This document shows positions 56,781 to 64,000 of a DNA stretch of 64,000 nucleotides, one piece after another. Origin of the DNA: Prevotella bivia DSM 20514. GTDB lineage: Bacteria; Bacteroidota; Bacteroidia; Bacteroidales; Bacteroidaceae. Where the stretch lies: positions 954,975-1,018,974 of the forward strand of contig NZ_JH660660.1 in NCBI RefSeq assembly GCF_000262545.1, in the 5' to 3' direction. The position numbers and the translations under genes were made by a program. The first letter of the stretch is position 1, and each line of letters begins with the position of its first letter. The notes beneath the pieces are model-generated. The model did no database searches, was not told the DNA's origin, and worked only from the letters and a program-made list of their open reading frames with translations.

Positions 56781-56980
56781 TCAGTTTGGCTTTATTTGTT
56801 TATGAATAGCTTTTTGTTTGTTGATGAAGTTTTCTTTGTTCGTTAATGAATTTTAGGTGGACAATTATCGCATAACTTCTTTATCTAACTAAAGAGTATT
56901 CTTTATTTCGCTTTAATTCATTATGAAACGAAGAGAGCAATAGCCACTTTTACTTCTTCAACTCTTTCCCTCTAAATAAC

Positions 56981-57008
56981 AAAATGCGCCTAATAGGCGC
57001 ATTTTTTT
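56981..57008 (+). terminator. Terminator of the third FKBP gene
   Basis: A perfect AAATGCGCC/GGCGCATTT stem with a 5-base loop and a T tract. It lies 200 bp after the stop codon; the space between has no supported gene. Confidence 0.88.
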
Positions 57009-57041
57009 GGCATTTTGCTTGTTAGTAAAAAATAGATTATT

Positions 57042-57049
57042 TACTTTTG
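57042..57049 (+). promoter_or_regulatory. -7 box of the Lrp-type regulator gene
   Basis: TACTTTTG on the plus strand, about 135 bp upstream of the chosen ATG at 57183. Confidence 0.45.
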
Positions 57050-57182
57050 CTTTCTATATGACATTATGCTATGTGATCTTCCGCTATTCAAGTGAGGAGT
57101 AACTCACAATAGTATTTGTGCTAACGTTATAAGAATCAATCAAACAACGCTGGAAAACCAATTGCTTAATACAAAATCAATA

Positions 57183-57659
57183 ATGGAAAAAATTGACAAA
57201 CTGGACAAGAAAATCCTAGGCATTCTTTCGCAAAATGCTCGTATGCCATTCAAAGATGTGGCTGCAAAATGTGGCGTTTCACGTGCTGCTATACACCAAC
57301 GTGTACAACATTTAGTGGAAAATGGTGTGATAACAGGTAGTGGCTACTACATCAATCCAAAGAGTTTGGGCTACACTACATGTACTTATGTAGGTTTAAA
57401 CCTTGAACGTGGTTCGATGTATAAAGAAGTGGTAGCGAGGTTGAACACCATTCCTGAAATCATAGAATGCCACTTTACCACAGGTCCTTACACTATGCTC
57501 TTGAAGTTGTATGCAAAAGACAATGAGCAGTTGATGGATTTATTGAATAATCAAATGCAAAGTATTCCCGGTGTAGTATCAACCGAAACGCTTATTTCGC
57601 TTGAGCAAAGCATCAAGAGAGAAATCCCAGTTGCAAAGGATTTGGGTGAAGACGACTAA
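57183..57659 (+). CDS. Lrp/AsnC-family transcriptional regulator
   Basis: A 158-residue protein when started at the ATG at 57183 (EKIDKLDKKILGILSQNARM); a TTG at 57162 would add seven residues. The N-terminal helix-turn-helix (MPFKDVAAKCGVSRAAIHQRVQHLVENGVI) is followed by the RAM ligand-sensing domain (ECHFTTGPYTMLLKLYAKDNEQLMDLLNN). Such proteins often sense amino acids or short peptides. It is 109 bp upstream of the peptidase fusion gene and on the same strand, so local control of peptide metabolism is possible. Confidence 0.92.
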   Translation: MEKIDKLDKKILGILSQNARMPFKDVAAKCGVSRAAIHQRVQHLVENGVITGSGYYINPKSLGYTTCTYVGLNLERGSMYKEVVARLNTIPEIIECHFTTGPYTMLLKLYAKDNEQLMDLLNNQMQSIPGVVSTETLISLEQSIKREIPVAKDLGEDD

Positions 57660-57768
57660 GCAAAAATAATGCTAGCGAGAGCTATATAAAGGTTTTACTA
57701 GTTGCTAAACGCAACCTATTTTATGCTGTAGATACAGAAAACAGTAGAAAGGAGATAAAAAATAGAGA

Positions 57769-59625
57769 ATGAATTACGACTTACAAGCGCATCTTAATGA
57801 GGTATATGCGAAGTTTCCCGAGGCTAAGCACATGCCTATTATCGGTATAACCACTAACCATTCAGATGTAGATGCTACATTAAGAGAGGTTTATTATGAG
57901 CAAATTGTAAAAGCAGGTGGCACACCAATTCTGCTTCCTCCCATCGCAGATAAGGATGTAATCTTAAATAGTTTGGAGCATATTGATGGGTTGTTACTCA
58001 CTGGAGGAGGCGACATTAACCCTCTTTGGATAGGCGAAGAACCATCTACCCAATTGCATAATATCAATGCGAAACGCGATTTGGCAGAGCTAATGATAAC
58101 CCAATTAGCATTTAATCGTCAAATACCTATCATGGGTATTTGTAGAGGTGTGCAGACTATGGCTATTGCTCTAGGAGGAGAAGTGCAGCAAGACATCTAT
58201 GAAGACTATCTCGTAAAGGAAGTATCTTCTGAAGAAAAGCCAAAGAAAGCGAAGCCTACAATAACGCTTTATGCTGCTACTATTAAGCATTCACAAGATG
58301 CCGACAAAGGGGAAGCAACGCATAGTGTGGCTATTTTAGAAGGCTCTGTGCTTCATTCTATCTATAAAGCAGATAAGATCTTTGTTAATTCCTTCCATCA
58401 TCAAGCGGTAAAGAACCCCGGAAAACGCTTTAAAGTATCAGCAATGGCACCCGATGGAGTTATCGAAGCAATTGAAAGTGCTGAATATAAACCTTTACTT
58501 GGGGTACAGTGGCATCCCGAATGGATGAAAGAAGAGGGTGGAAAACTATTCTCTTGGCTCGTAAAACAGGCAGATAATTTCTATGCGGCAAAGCAACTTC
58601 ACAAGCGTATTCTTACCCTAGACACCCATTGCGACACACCTATGTTCTTCCCACAAGGTGTACATTTCGAGCAGAGGGATCCTCGTATTCTCTACGACTT
58701 GCATAAGATGACGGAAGGAAGGCAGGACGCTGTGTCAATGGTGGCTTATCTTCCGCAACCCAAACTAGGAGAAACTTTCTCTTCAAAGATAGATATAGAT
58801 GGCTTGAAAAAGCACAATCCTGATCTTTTAGAACAACTTAATCATGTAACACCATTCAGCTATACCAATTTGATCTTTGACAAGATAGAGCAGATTGTGA
58901 GGCAGAATAGTAAGTATTTGAGCATTGCTCGTACTCCTTCCGACCTTTATGAAGATAAGCGTAAAGGGCGGAAGAGCATCGTTTTAGCCATCGAAAATGG
59001 CTTGGCACTTGAGGGGAAACTAGAAAATGTGAAGCATTTTGCGCAAAGAGGTGTATCGTATATCACCTTATGTCATAACGGAGACAATGATATTTGCGAC
59101 TCAGCGCGTGGTTCAAATATGCACGGTGGTGTGAGCAAATTTGGTGAAGAGGTGATCCGGGAGATGAATAAATATGGCATAATGGTGGATCTTAGTCATG
59201 GTGGAGAGAAGAGTTTCTATGATGCTTTAGACATAAGTACAAAGCCAATTGTATGCAGCCACTCTAATAGTAAGGCTCTTTGTAATGTGGCTCGCAACTT
59301 AACCGACGACCAAATGCGCGCCCTTGCTACTAAAGGTGGTGTAGCCCATATCACACTTTATCACGGTTTCTTACATACACCAAGCGAAGCTACAATCCTT
59401 CATGCTATCGATCACTTAGAACATGCCATAAAGATTATGGGTATAGATCATGTAGGTATTGGTACCGACTTTGATGGAGATGGAACCGTTTGTGGACTAG
59501 CTGATGCAAGTGAGATGATTAACTTTACGCTGCATTTACTCCAACGAAAGTATAGTGAGCGAGATATTGAGAAGATATGGGGCGGCAATTGGCTTCGTGT
59601 AATGGCACAAGTGCAACAGAGATAA
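57769..59625 (+). CDS. Fusion of C26 gamma-glutamyl hydrolase and M19 membrane dipeptidase
   Basis: A 618-residue protein of two enzymes. Residues 1-270 are a class I glutamine-amidotransferase-like C26 peptidase with the nucleophile in GICRGVQTM (C125) and the His-Glu pair in QWHPEW (H249, E251). Residues 280-618 are an M19 dipeptidase with zinc ligands in LDTHCDTP (H287, D289), a bridging Glu in AIENG, and further His residues in VDLSHG and CSHSNS, ending GIGTDFDGDGT. No signal peptide is present. It could split gamma-glutamyl bonds and then dipeptides. It sits 109 bp after an Lrp regulator. Confidence 0.9.
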   Translation: MNYDLQAHLNEVYAKFPEAKHMPIIGITTNHSDVDATLREVYYEQIVKAGGTPILLPPIADKDVILNSLEHIDGLLLTGGGDINPLWIGEEPSTQLHNINAKRDLAELMITQLAFNRQIPIMGICRGVQTMAIALGGEVQQDIYEDYLVKEVSSEEKPKKAKPTITLYAATIKHSQDADKGEATHSVAILEGSVLHSIYKADKIFVNSFHHQAVKNPGKRFKVSAMAPDGVIEAIESAEYKPLLGVQWHPEWMKEEGGKLFSWLVKQADNFYAAKQLHKRILTLDTHCDTPMFFPQGVHFEQRDPRILYDLHKMTEGRQDAVSMVAYLPQPKLGETFSSKIDIDGLKKHNPDLLEQLNHVTPFSYTNLIFDKIEQIVRQNSKYLSIARTPSDLYEDKRKGRKSIVLAIENGLALEGKLENVKHFAQRGVSYITLCHNGDNDICDSARGSNMHGGVSKFGEEVIREMNKYGIMVDLSHGGEKSFYDALDISTKPIVCSHSNSKALCNVARNLTDDQMRALATKGGVAHITLYHGFLHTPSEATILHAIDHLEHAIKIMGIDHVGIGTDFDGDGTVCGLADASEMINFTLHLLQRKYSERDIEKIWGGNWLRVMAQVQQR

Positions 59626-59660
59626 CAGTTTTATTAGATACATTTAGTAAATAACGAGAT

Positions 59661-60692
59661 ATGAATAAAAGAACAAAGCTTTTCTTATCAAGCATTATGT
59701 TGCTAGCTATTGCTACTTCAACTATGAGTTGTAAGGGAAAGACTTCTTCCACAGCAGCCACTAATGATAGTGGTGCAGCCACAACAACAGTGAAGCCTGT
59801 AGGGCCAACCTTTAGCGAAGACTCGGCTTATAACTTTATGGGTGCGCAGTGTAACTTTGGTGAACGCATTATGAATTCAGCGGCACATGATAAGTGTGGT
59901 GCATGGATTGTAAAGAAATTCAAGGAGTATGGTTGTACTGTTCAAGAGCAAAAAGCCAACCTAAAGGGTTACGATGGTACGGTATTGAAGTCGAATAACA
60001 TCATTGCACAATACAATCCATCAGCACAAAAACGTATATTGATTTGTGCTCACTGGGATGCTCGACCTTGGGCAGACAACGATCCCGACTCTGCCAATCA
60101 TAAAAAGCCCGTTATGGCTGCTAATGATGGTGCTAGTGGGGTGGGAGTAATGTTAGAACTTGCGCGCGTATTAAGTAAAGAAAAGAAACCCTTAGATATT
60201 GGTATCGACTTCGTTTGCTTTGATGCTGAGGATTGGGGTGTACCAACTTGGGATCATAGCGCTACTGATACAGGCGATAGCTGGGCACTCGGCGCACAAT
60301 ATTATGCAGCCAATTTTCCATCGAAAGTTAAGCCACAGTTTGGCATTTTGTTAGATATGGTGGGTGGCGAAGGTGCGCAGTTCTATCGTGAAGGCATGTC
60401 TATGCAATATGCACCAGAGGTGGTTAATCGTGTCTGGGATGCTGCAAAAATGGCAGGATATGGCTCTTATTTCCCCGATGATATGGGCGGAATGATTACC
60501 GACGACCACATTCCTGTTAATCAGCAAGCAGGTATTCCTACTATAGATGTGATTCCTTATTATCCTGACTGCCAACAAAGTACTTTTGGTCCAACGTGGC
60601 ATACTATCAATGACACGATGGAACATATTGATAAAAACACATTAAAGGCAGTAGGACAAACTATGATACAAGTGATATACACCTTTAAATAA
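59661..60692 (+). CDS. M28-type glutaminyl-cyclase-like lipoprotein
   Basis: A 343-residue protein with a likely lipoprotein signal (SIMLLAIATSTMSC). The M28 fold shows the expected zinc sites: AHWDARPWADND then AANDGASGVGVMLE (D156), DAEDWG (E190) and TWHTINDTMEHID (H314). This order and the HWD and WHT contexts fit the type II glutaminyl cyclases described from periodontal Bacteroidota, which form N-terminal pyroglutamate on exported proteins. An aminopeptidase role is the alternative. It is 35 bp after the C26-M19 gene and ends at a strong terminator. Confidence 0.85.
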   Translation: MNKRTKLFLSSIMLLAIATSTMSCKGKTSSTAATNDSGAATTTVKPVGPTFSEDSAYNFMGAQCNFGERIMNSAAHDKCGAWIVKKFKEYGCTVQEQKANLKGYDGTVLKSNNIIAQYNPSAQKRILICAHWDARPWADNDPDSANHKKPVMAANDGASGVGVMLELARVLSKEKKPLDIGIDFVCFDAEDWGVPTWDHSATDTGDSWALGAQYYAANFPSKVKPQFGILLDMVGGEGAQFYREGMSMQYAPEVVNRVWDAAKMAGYGSYFPDDMGGMITDDHIPVNQQAGIPTIDVIPYYPDCQQSTFGPTWHTINDTMEHIDKNTLKAVGQTMIQVIYTFK

Positions 60693-60711
60693 AGGAAAAA
60701 TAAAGAAACAA

Positions 60712-60755
60712 AAAAGGCTAACCTCTTATCAATACAGGGTTAGCCTTTTGCTTTT
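60712..60755. terminator. Bidirectional terminator between convergent genes
   Basis: AAAAGGCTAACC pairs with GGTTAGCCTTTT around a 14-base loop, with T runs on the plus side. It serves the cyclase gene and the convergent glnN. Confidence 0.88.
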
Positions 60756-60758
60756 ATA

Positions 60759-62948
60759 CTATCTAATGAATAGTAGTTCGCGATACTTAGGAAGTGTCCA
60801 AAGTTCGTTGCTCACCACTAATTCTAGCTTATCAATATGGTAACGTATCTCCTCCATTTTAGGCGTTACGGTGTCATGATAGGCTATTGCTTTCTCACGT
60901 TGACATTCAATCTTGTTAGCCACCTTACGTGCGTTAACCAATTCTTCTACATCTGTTTCGATGATCTTTGTACGATCGGCAATCTCTTTTATAATGCTAA
61001 TATTACGCTCGGTAAGATCCTTACCCTCCTCACGACCGAAAATCTCTATCATACTCTTAACGTTCTTTGCTAAAAGTGTTTGATATTCTGTAGCCACAGG
61101 TATGATGTGGTTCATGGCAAGATCGCCTATTACACGTGCTTCTATTTGGATGCGCTTGGTATAGGTTTCCCATTTTACCTCATTTCGAGCCTCTAGCTCG
61201 TTCTTAGCCATTACGTTCATTGTCTCGAACATTCTCACTGCGTCCTCGTCAAGGTAGCGATCGAAGCATAGTGGGCAGCTCGACTCACAATCCAACCCAC
61301 GTTTAGTAGCCTCTTCTTTCCACTCGTCGCTGTATCCATTGCCGTCGAAGCGGATAGGCTTGCAAGTCTTAATATCTTCGCGAATAACATCGAGGATAGC
61401 CGAAGCTTTATCCTCTCCATTAGCGATAAGCGTATCAACGCGTGTCTTGAAGTTGGTTAAAGCCTCTGCAACAGCCGTGTTGAGTACGATCATTGCTGAA
61501 GCACAGTTAGCCTCTGAACCAACAGCACGGAACTCAAAGCGATTACCAGTGAAAGCAAAAGGTGAGGTGCGGTTACGATCGGTATTATCAATCAGTAGTT
61601 CAGGTATCTCTGGAATATCTAGCTTCATTCCTTGTTTGCCTGCAAGATTGAAGAGGGCTTCTTTGTCTGCAAGTTCTATATGGTCGAGCAAGTCGGTGAG
61701 TTGAGTTCCCAAGAACGAAGAGATGATAGCAGGAGGAGCCTCGTTTGCACCTAGACGATGGTCGTTAGTAGCACTCATTACAGAGGCTTTTAGCAAGCCG
61801 TTGTGCTTATAAACGCCCATTAAGGTTTCAACGATGAATACCACAAAGCGAAGGTTATCCTCTGGGGTTTTACCGTTTCGGTGAAGCAAGATACCTGTGT
61901 CTGTGGTTAAGCTCCAGTTGTTATGCTTACCACTACCATTGATGCCATCGAATGGCTTCTCATGCAATAGCACTCGGAAGCTATGCTTATGGGCTATTTT
62001 CTTCATGAGCGACATAAGTAGCATATTATGATCGACAGCTAAGTTGCATTCCTCAAAGATAGGTGCCAACTCAAACTGACCTGGTGCTACCTCGTTATGA
62101 CGAGTTTTAACAGGAATACCTAAGCGAAGCGACTCTATCTCAAGATCTTGCATATAAGCTTGAACACGCTCAGGAATGGTGCCGAAATAGTGGTCGTCCA
62201 TCTGCTGATTTTTTGCCGAGTCGTGTCCCATAAGGGTTCTGCCTGTAAGTACCAAGTCGGGGCGAGCAAAGAAAAGATCTTCATCTACAAGGAAATACTC
62301 TTGTTCCCAACCGAGGTTGACATGCACTTGTTTTACATCTGGGTTGAAGTATTGGCACACTTCTGTTGCTGCGTTGTTAATAGCACGAAGCGATTTTAGT
62401 AGCGGTGCTTTGTAGTCGAGCGCTTCGCCAGTATAAGAAATAAAGATGGTAGGAATACAAAGCGTATCGTCAATGATAAAGACTGGGCTTGTGGGATCCC
62501 ATGCCGAGTAGCCTCTAGCTTCGAAAGTATTACGGATACCACCATTTGGGAACGAACTAGCATCAGGCTCTTGTTGCACAAGAAGTTTGCCAGAGAAGTC
62601 TTCCACCATACCGCCCTTACCATCATGTTCAACGAAAGCATCATGTTTCTCTGCGGTACCTTCTGTTAATGGCTGAAACCAGTGGGTGTAATGTGTAACA
62701 CCATGCTCAAGTGCCCACTGCTTCATACCCTTTGCCACCGCATCGGCTATAGAGCGATCGAGGCGCGAACCATTGTCGATAACATCTACTAACTTTTCAT
62801 AAACATCTACAGGAAGATACTTATACATTCTCTTGCGATTGAATACAAGCTTACCATAATACTCTGATGGGCGTGTTGTAGGCACGTCTACATTGAGAGG
62901 ACGCTTCTTAAAAGCACGCTCAACAACGTTAAATCTTAAATTTGCCAT
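60759..62948 (-). CDS. glnN: Type III glutamine synthetase
   Basis: A 729-residue enzyme that makes glutamine from glutamate and ammonia. The size and start (NVVERAFKKRP) are those of GSIII, which is common in Bacteroidota. Catalytic blocks are visible: WEQEYFLVDEDLFFARPDL, RHNEVAPGQFELAPIFEECNLAVDHNMLLM, EKPFDGINGSGKHNNWSLTTD and NRTSPFAFTGNRFEFRAVGSEANCASAM. The long C-terminal region after 600 is helical. Ahead of it lie a near promoter at 62980 and a separate promoter-terminator unit at 63050-63251. Confidence 0.97.
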   Translation of the reverse strand: MANLRFNVVERAFKKRPLNVDVPTTRPSEYYGKLVFNRKRMYKYLPVDVYEKLVDVIDNGSRLDRSIADAVAKGMKQWALEHGVTHYTHWFQPLTEGTAEKHDAFVEHDGKGGMVEDFSGKLLVQQEPDASSFPNGGIRNTFEARGYSAWDPTSPVFIIDDTLCIPTIFISYTGEALDYKAPLLKSLRAINNAATEVCQYFNPDVKQVHVNLGWEQEYFLVDEDLFFARPDLVLTGRTLMGHDSAKNQQMDDHYFGTIPERVQAYMQDLEIESLRLGIPVKTRHNEVAPGQFELAPIFEECNLAVDHNMLLMSLMKKIAHKHSFRVLLHEKPFDGINGSGKHNNWSLTTDTGILLHRNGKTPEDNLRFVVFIVETLMGVYKHNGLLKASVMSATNDHRLGANEAPPAIISSFLGTQLTDLLDHIELADKEALFNLAGKQGMKLDIPEIPELLIDNTDRNRTSPFAFTGNRFEFRAVGSEANCASAMIVLNTAVAEALTNFKTRVDTLIANGEDKASAILDVIREDIKTCKPIRFDGNGYSDEWKEEATKRGLDCESSCPLCFDRYLDEDAVRMFETMNVMAKNELEARNEVKWETYTKRIQIEARVIGDLAMNHIIPVATEYQTLLAKNVKSMIEIFGREEGKDLTERNISIIKEIADRTKIIETDVEELVNARKVANKIECQREKAIAYHDTVTPKMEEIRYHIDKLELVVSNELWTLPKYRELLFIR

Positions 62949-62979
62949 TTCTTCTTACCTTGTGTAAAACTAATGGTTG

Positions 62980-62987
62980 CAAATTTA
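62980..62987 (-). promoter_or_regulatory. Near -7 box of glnN
   Basis: TAAATTTG on the minus strand, 32 bp upstream of the glnN ATG. Confidence 0.5.
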
Positions 62988-63049
62988 CGAATAAATTATC
63001 TTTGCAGATGATAATTGTTATATAGTGATAGATTTTTAAGGAAAATAAA

Positions 63050-63237
63050 TAAAAAAGTGCACCATTACTCGCGTAAAGGTACACTTTATTGCTTAACTAA
63101 ATAACTCAAATGTGTGTTTAAGTAATATGACCATGGTGTCCGTCTCGGAGTTTATGATCACAATCTAATCTATTCGTTTTGAGTTTTATTAAAACTAAAT
63201 CTACTTGTCTACTAGAGTAGTTCTTTTTTTATTACTT
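63050..63237 (-). ncRNA. Candidate small RNA or attenuating leader upstream of glnN
   Basis: On the minus strand a TATCTTTG box at 63244 is followed about 160 nt later by a strong terminator at 63053-63087. The stem is AAAGTGTACC/GGTGCACTTT with one G.U, inner UUAC/GUAA, GCGA loop and a U tract. Inside, AACTCAAA/TTTGAGTT and AAGTAATA/TATTACTT can pair over long range. No reading frame is supported. It could be a free RNA of about 185 nt or a leader whose terminator controls glnN; a second promoter after the terminator could give constant expression. Confidence 0.45.
63053..63087 (-). terminator. Terminator upstream of glnN
   Basis: A 10-bp stem with an inner stem and GCGA tetraloop, followed by TTTTTTA on the minus strand, 105 bp before the glnN start. 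Confidence 0.8.
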
Positions 63238-63243
63238 ACGTGG

Positions 63244-63273
63244 CAAAGATATATTATTTTTTGGGAATAACAA
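63244..63273 (-). promoter_or_regulatory. Promoter of the candidate glnN-upstream RNA
   Basis: TATCTTTG (63244-63251) on the minus strand with a TTG element about 19 bp upstream. Confidence 0.5.
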
Positions 63274-63359
63274 TATTTCTAATTTAAAAAAGTTTTAAAG
63301 TTATATCTTTTTGACAAAGAAAACCGAAAATATTCGATTGCAGAACGCTTACAACAATA

Positions 63360-63561
63360 TTGAACCCCGATCGGTCGTTAGACTGCAAAGGGTTTTGTAA
63401 TGGTTGAAATCTTATGCTTTTCTTCGGCTTTGCTGCTTATTTTGGCTCTTTTTGTCTGTTTTTCAGTTGTTTAGCCCGCTAAATGCCTTCCAAAACAACC
63501 AAAAATAGTTCAAAATAAGTGCGCAAATCTCGAAGAACTCTAATGACCGATTTGGGTTGAA
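63360..63561. repeat. About 200-bp element with inverted ends
   Basis: The ends 63360-63382 (starting TTGAACCCCG) and 63539-63561 (ending GGGTTGAA) are 23-bp inverted repeats with four mismatches. The inside has no reading frame. It looks like a non-autonomous or palindromic repeat in the upstream region of glnN. I recall similar sequence from Prevotella genomes but cannot confirm it here. Confidence 0.6.
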
Positions 63562-63633
63562 TCGTGTGGATAAATAAGGAAAATAGCGATGTGCATACTG
63601 TTATAGAGAAACAGAAGCGAATAGGAAAAACAT

Positions 63634-63837
63634 CTTTTGTCTATTAAATAGATTACCTTTTAAATAGCAAAGAGTAATCTTTTACTCGGCAATTGATGAT
63701 CTTTTGTTTTGAAAAATAAATTAAAAAAGGAGTAAAAATAAATTGAAAACGAAATAAAAATAAATTGAAAAATAAACAAAAATAAATTATTTTTGCTTTT
63801 AAAACTTCGCCTTTTATCTAACAAAAGGCGAAGTTTT
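63634..63837 (+). repeat. 22-bp periodic composite repeat, copy E
   Basis: The longest copy, in the 1052-bp gene-free end of the window. CTTTT reference C at 63634, 63657, 63679 and 63701; AAAAATAAATT units with reference T at 63717, 63739, 63761 and 63783, exactly 22 bp apart; a CCTTTT unit at 63811, five periods after 63701. It ends in a perfect 15-bp hairpin (63801-63815 against 63823-63837). A further inverted unit (AACGGTTATATTTTAC) lies 22 bp on. Confidence 0.88.
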
Positions 63838-63907
63838 AATACTTAAACGGTTATATTTTACGGTTTAAAAGATAGTTTACTTTTGTAACTATATGGTATT
63901 CAAGTGT

Positions 63908-64000
63908 TTATTTCTTGTTATTGTTGTGCGTACTACTAATGTAAAAATGGATATCCCCATAAGTAATATAGTCTGGACAAGCCTCCTTAATGGGTTTCAT
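63908..64000 (-). CDS. Possible 3' end of a gene running off the window
   Basis: On the minus strand a frame is open from the window edge to a TAA at 63908-63910, giving 30 residues (ending ISSTHNNNKK). The ATG at the very edge may be internal. The position fits the rule seen for the other periodic repeats, which each follow the 3' end of a minus-strand gene. Too short to name. Confidence 0.3.
   Translation of the reverse strand: MKPIKEACPDYITYGDIHFYISSTHNNNKK

Noticed and set aside
62949..64000. tRNA gene in the last kilobase
   Set aside because: No cloverleaf with a TTC-type loop and acceptor stem could be built; the GC-rich patches belong to the inverted-end element.

Overview
The window is chromosomal DNA from a member of the Bacteroidota, order Bacteroidales, most like Prevotella and its relatives. 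The evidence is the SusC/SusD pair, type III glutamine synthetase, the Bacteroidota forms of FtsA, NusA and IF-2, many lipoproteins with a Cys shortly after the signal peptide, and promoters with the Bacteroidota -7 box (TAnnTTTG). Most of it is ordinary core genome on the minus strand. No tRNA, rRNA or CRISPR array was seen.

Layout: 1-3376 is the end of the division cluster (ftsQ 3' part, ftsA, ftsZ). 3484-6224 holds a YjiH/Gate-domain membrane protein, rnhB and a small lipoprotein. 6406-11658 is the SUF iron-sulfur operon (sufB, a small secreted protein, sufC, sufD, sufS). 11793-16569 is rimP-nusA-infB. 16713-27579 is the accessory heart of the window: a lipoprotein of the cholesterol-dependent-cytolysin (CDC) superfamily, then a polysaccharide utilisation locus (SusC, SusD, a GH18 glycosidase, two DUF1735 surface lipoproteins) and a small peptide gene upstream of susC. 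28266-29247 is an ECF sigma factor with a membrane partner. 29406-34920 holds speA, aroK, topA and a Nudix hydrolase. 35200-42244 holds an esterase, a thioredoxin-fold lipoprotein, trpS, a zinc-ribbon membrane protein, waaA and gltX. 42351-46175 holds a PgpH-like HD phosphodiesterase and an OmpP1/FadL-type protein. 46315-48439 is a complete IS66-family element with exact 21-bp ends and an 8-bp target duplication. 48457-54031 holds priA, a beta-barrel protein, a DUF2795 protein, a PduO-type adenosyltransferase, a degenerate methyltransferase-like protein and a glutathione peroxidase. 54178-56780 holds three tandem FKBP prolyl isomerases. 57183-60692 holds an Lrp regulator, a C26-M19 peptidase fusion and a glutaminyl-cyclase-like lipoprotein. 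60759-62948 is glnN.

The least explained structure is between genes. Five intergenic regions (about 4857, 27882, 37608, 53095 and 63634) carry one composite element built on a strict 22-bp period. CTTTT-type units flank AAAAATAAATT-type units in the same phase, and the four full copies end in an inverted unit that forms a hairpin. Hairpin arms change in a compensating way between copies. All copies point the same way and lie between the 3' end of one minus-strand gene and the promoter of the next. Other noncoding structures are a 67-bp tandem repeat carrying three -7 boxes, a roughly 200-bp element with inverted ends, and a promoter-to-terminator unit of about 185 nt ahead of glnN that may be a small RNA or an attenuating leader.

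The PUL looks suited to capture of host N-glycans: a GH18 enzyme releases glycan at the surface, DUF1735/LamG/discoidin-like lipoproteins bind it, and SusCD imports it. The neighbouring CDC-like lipoprotein keeps the pore-forming core but shows no cholesterol-recognition undecapeptide. These functions are inferred from domains and motifs read by eye; no database search was run.
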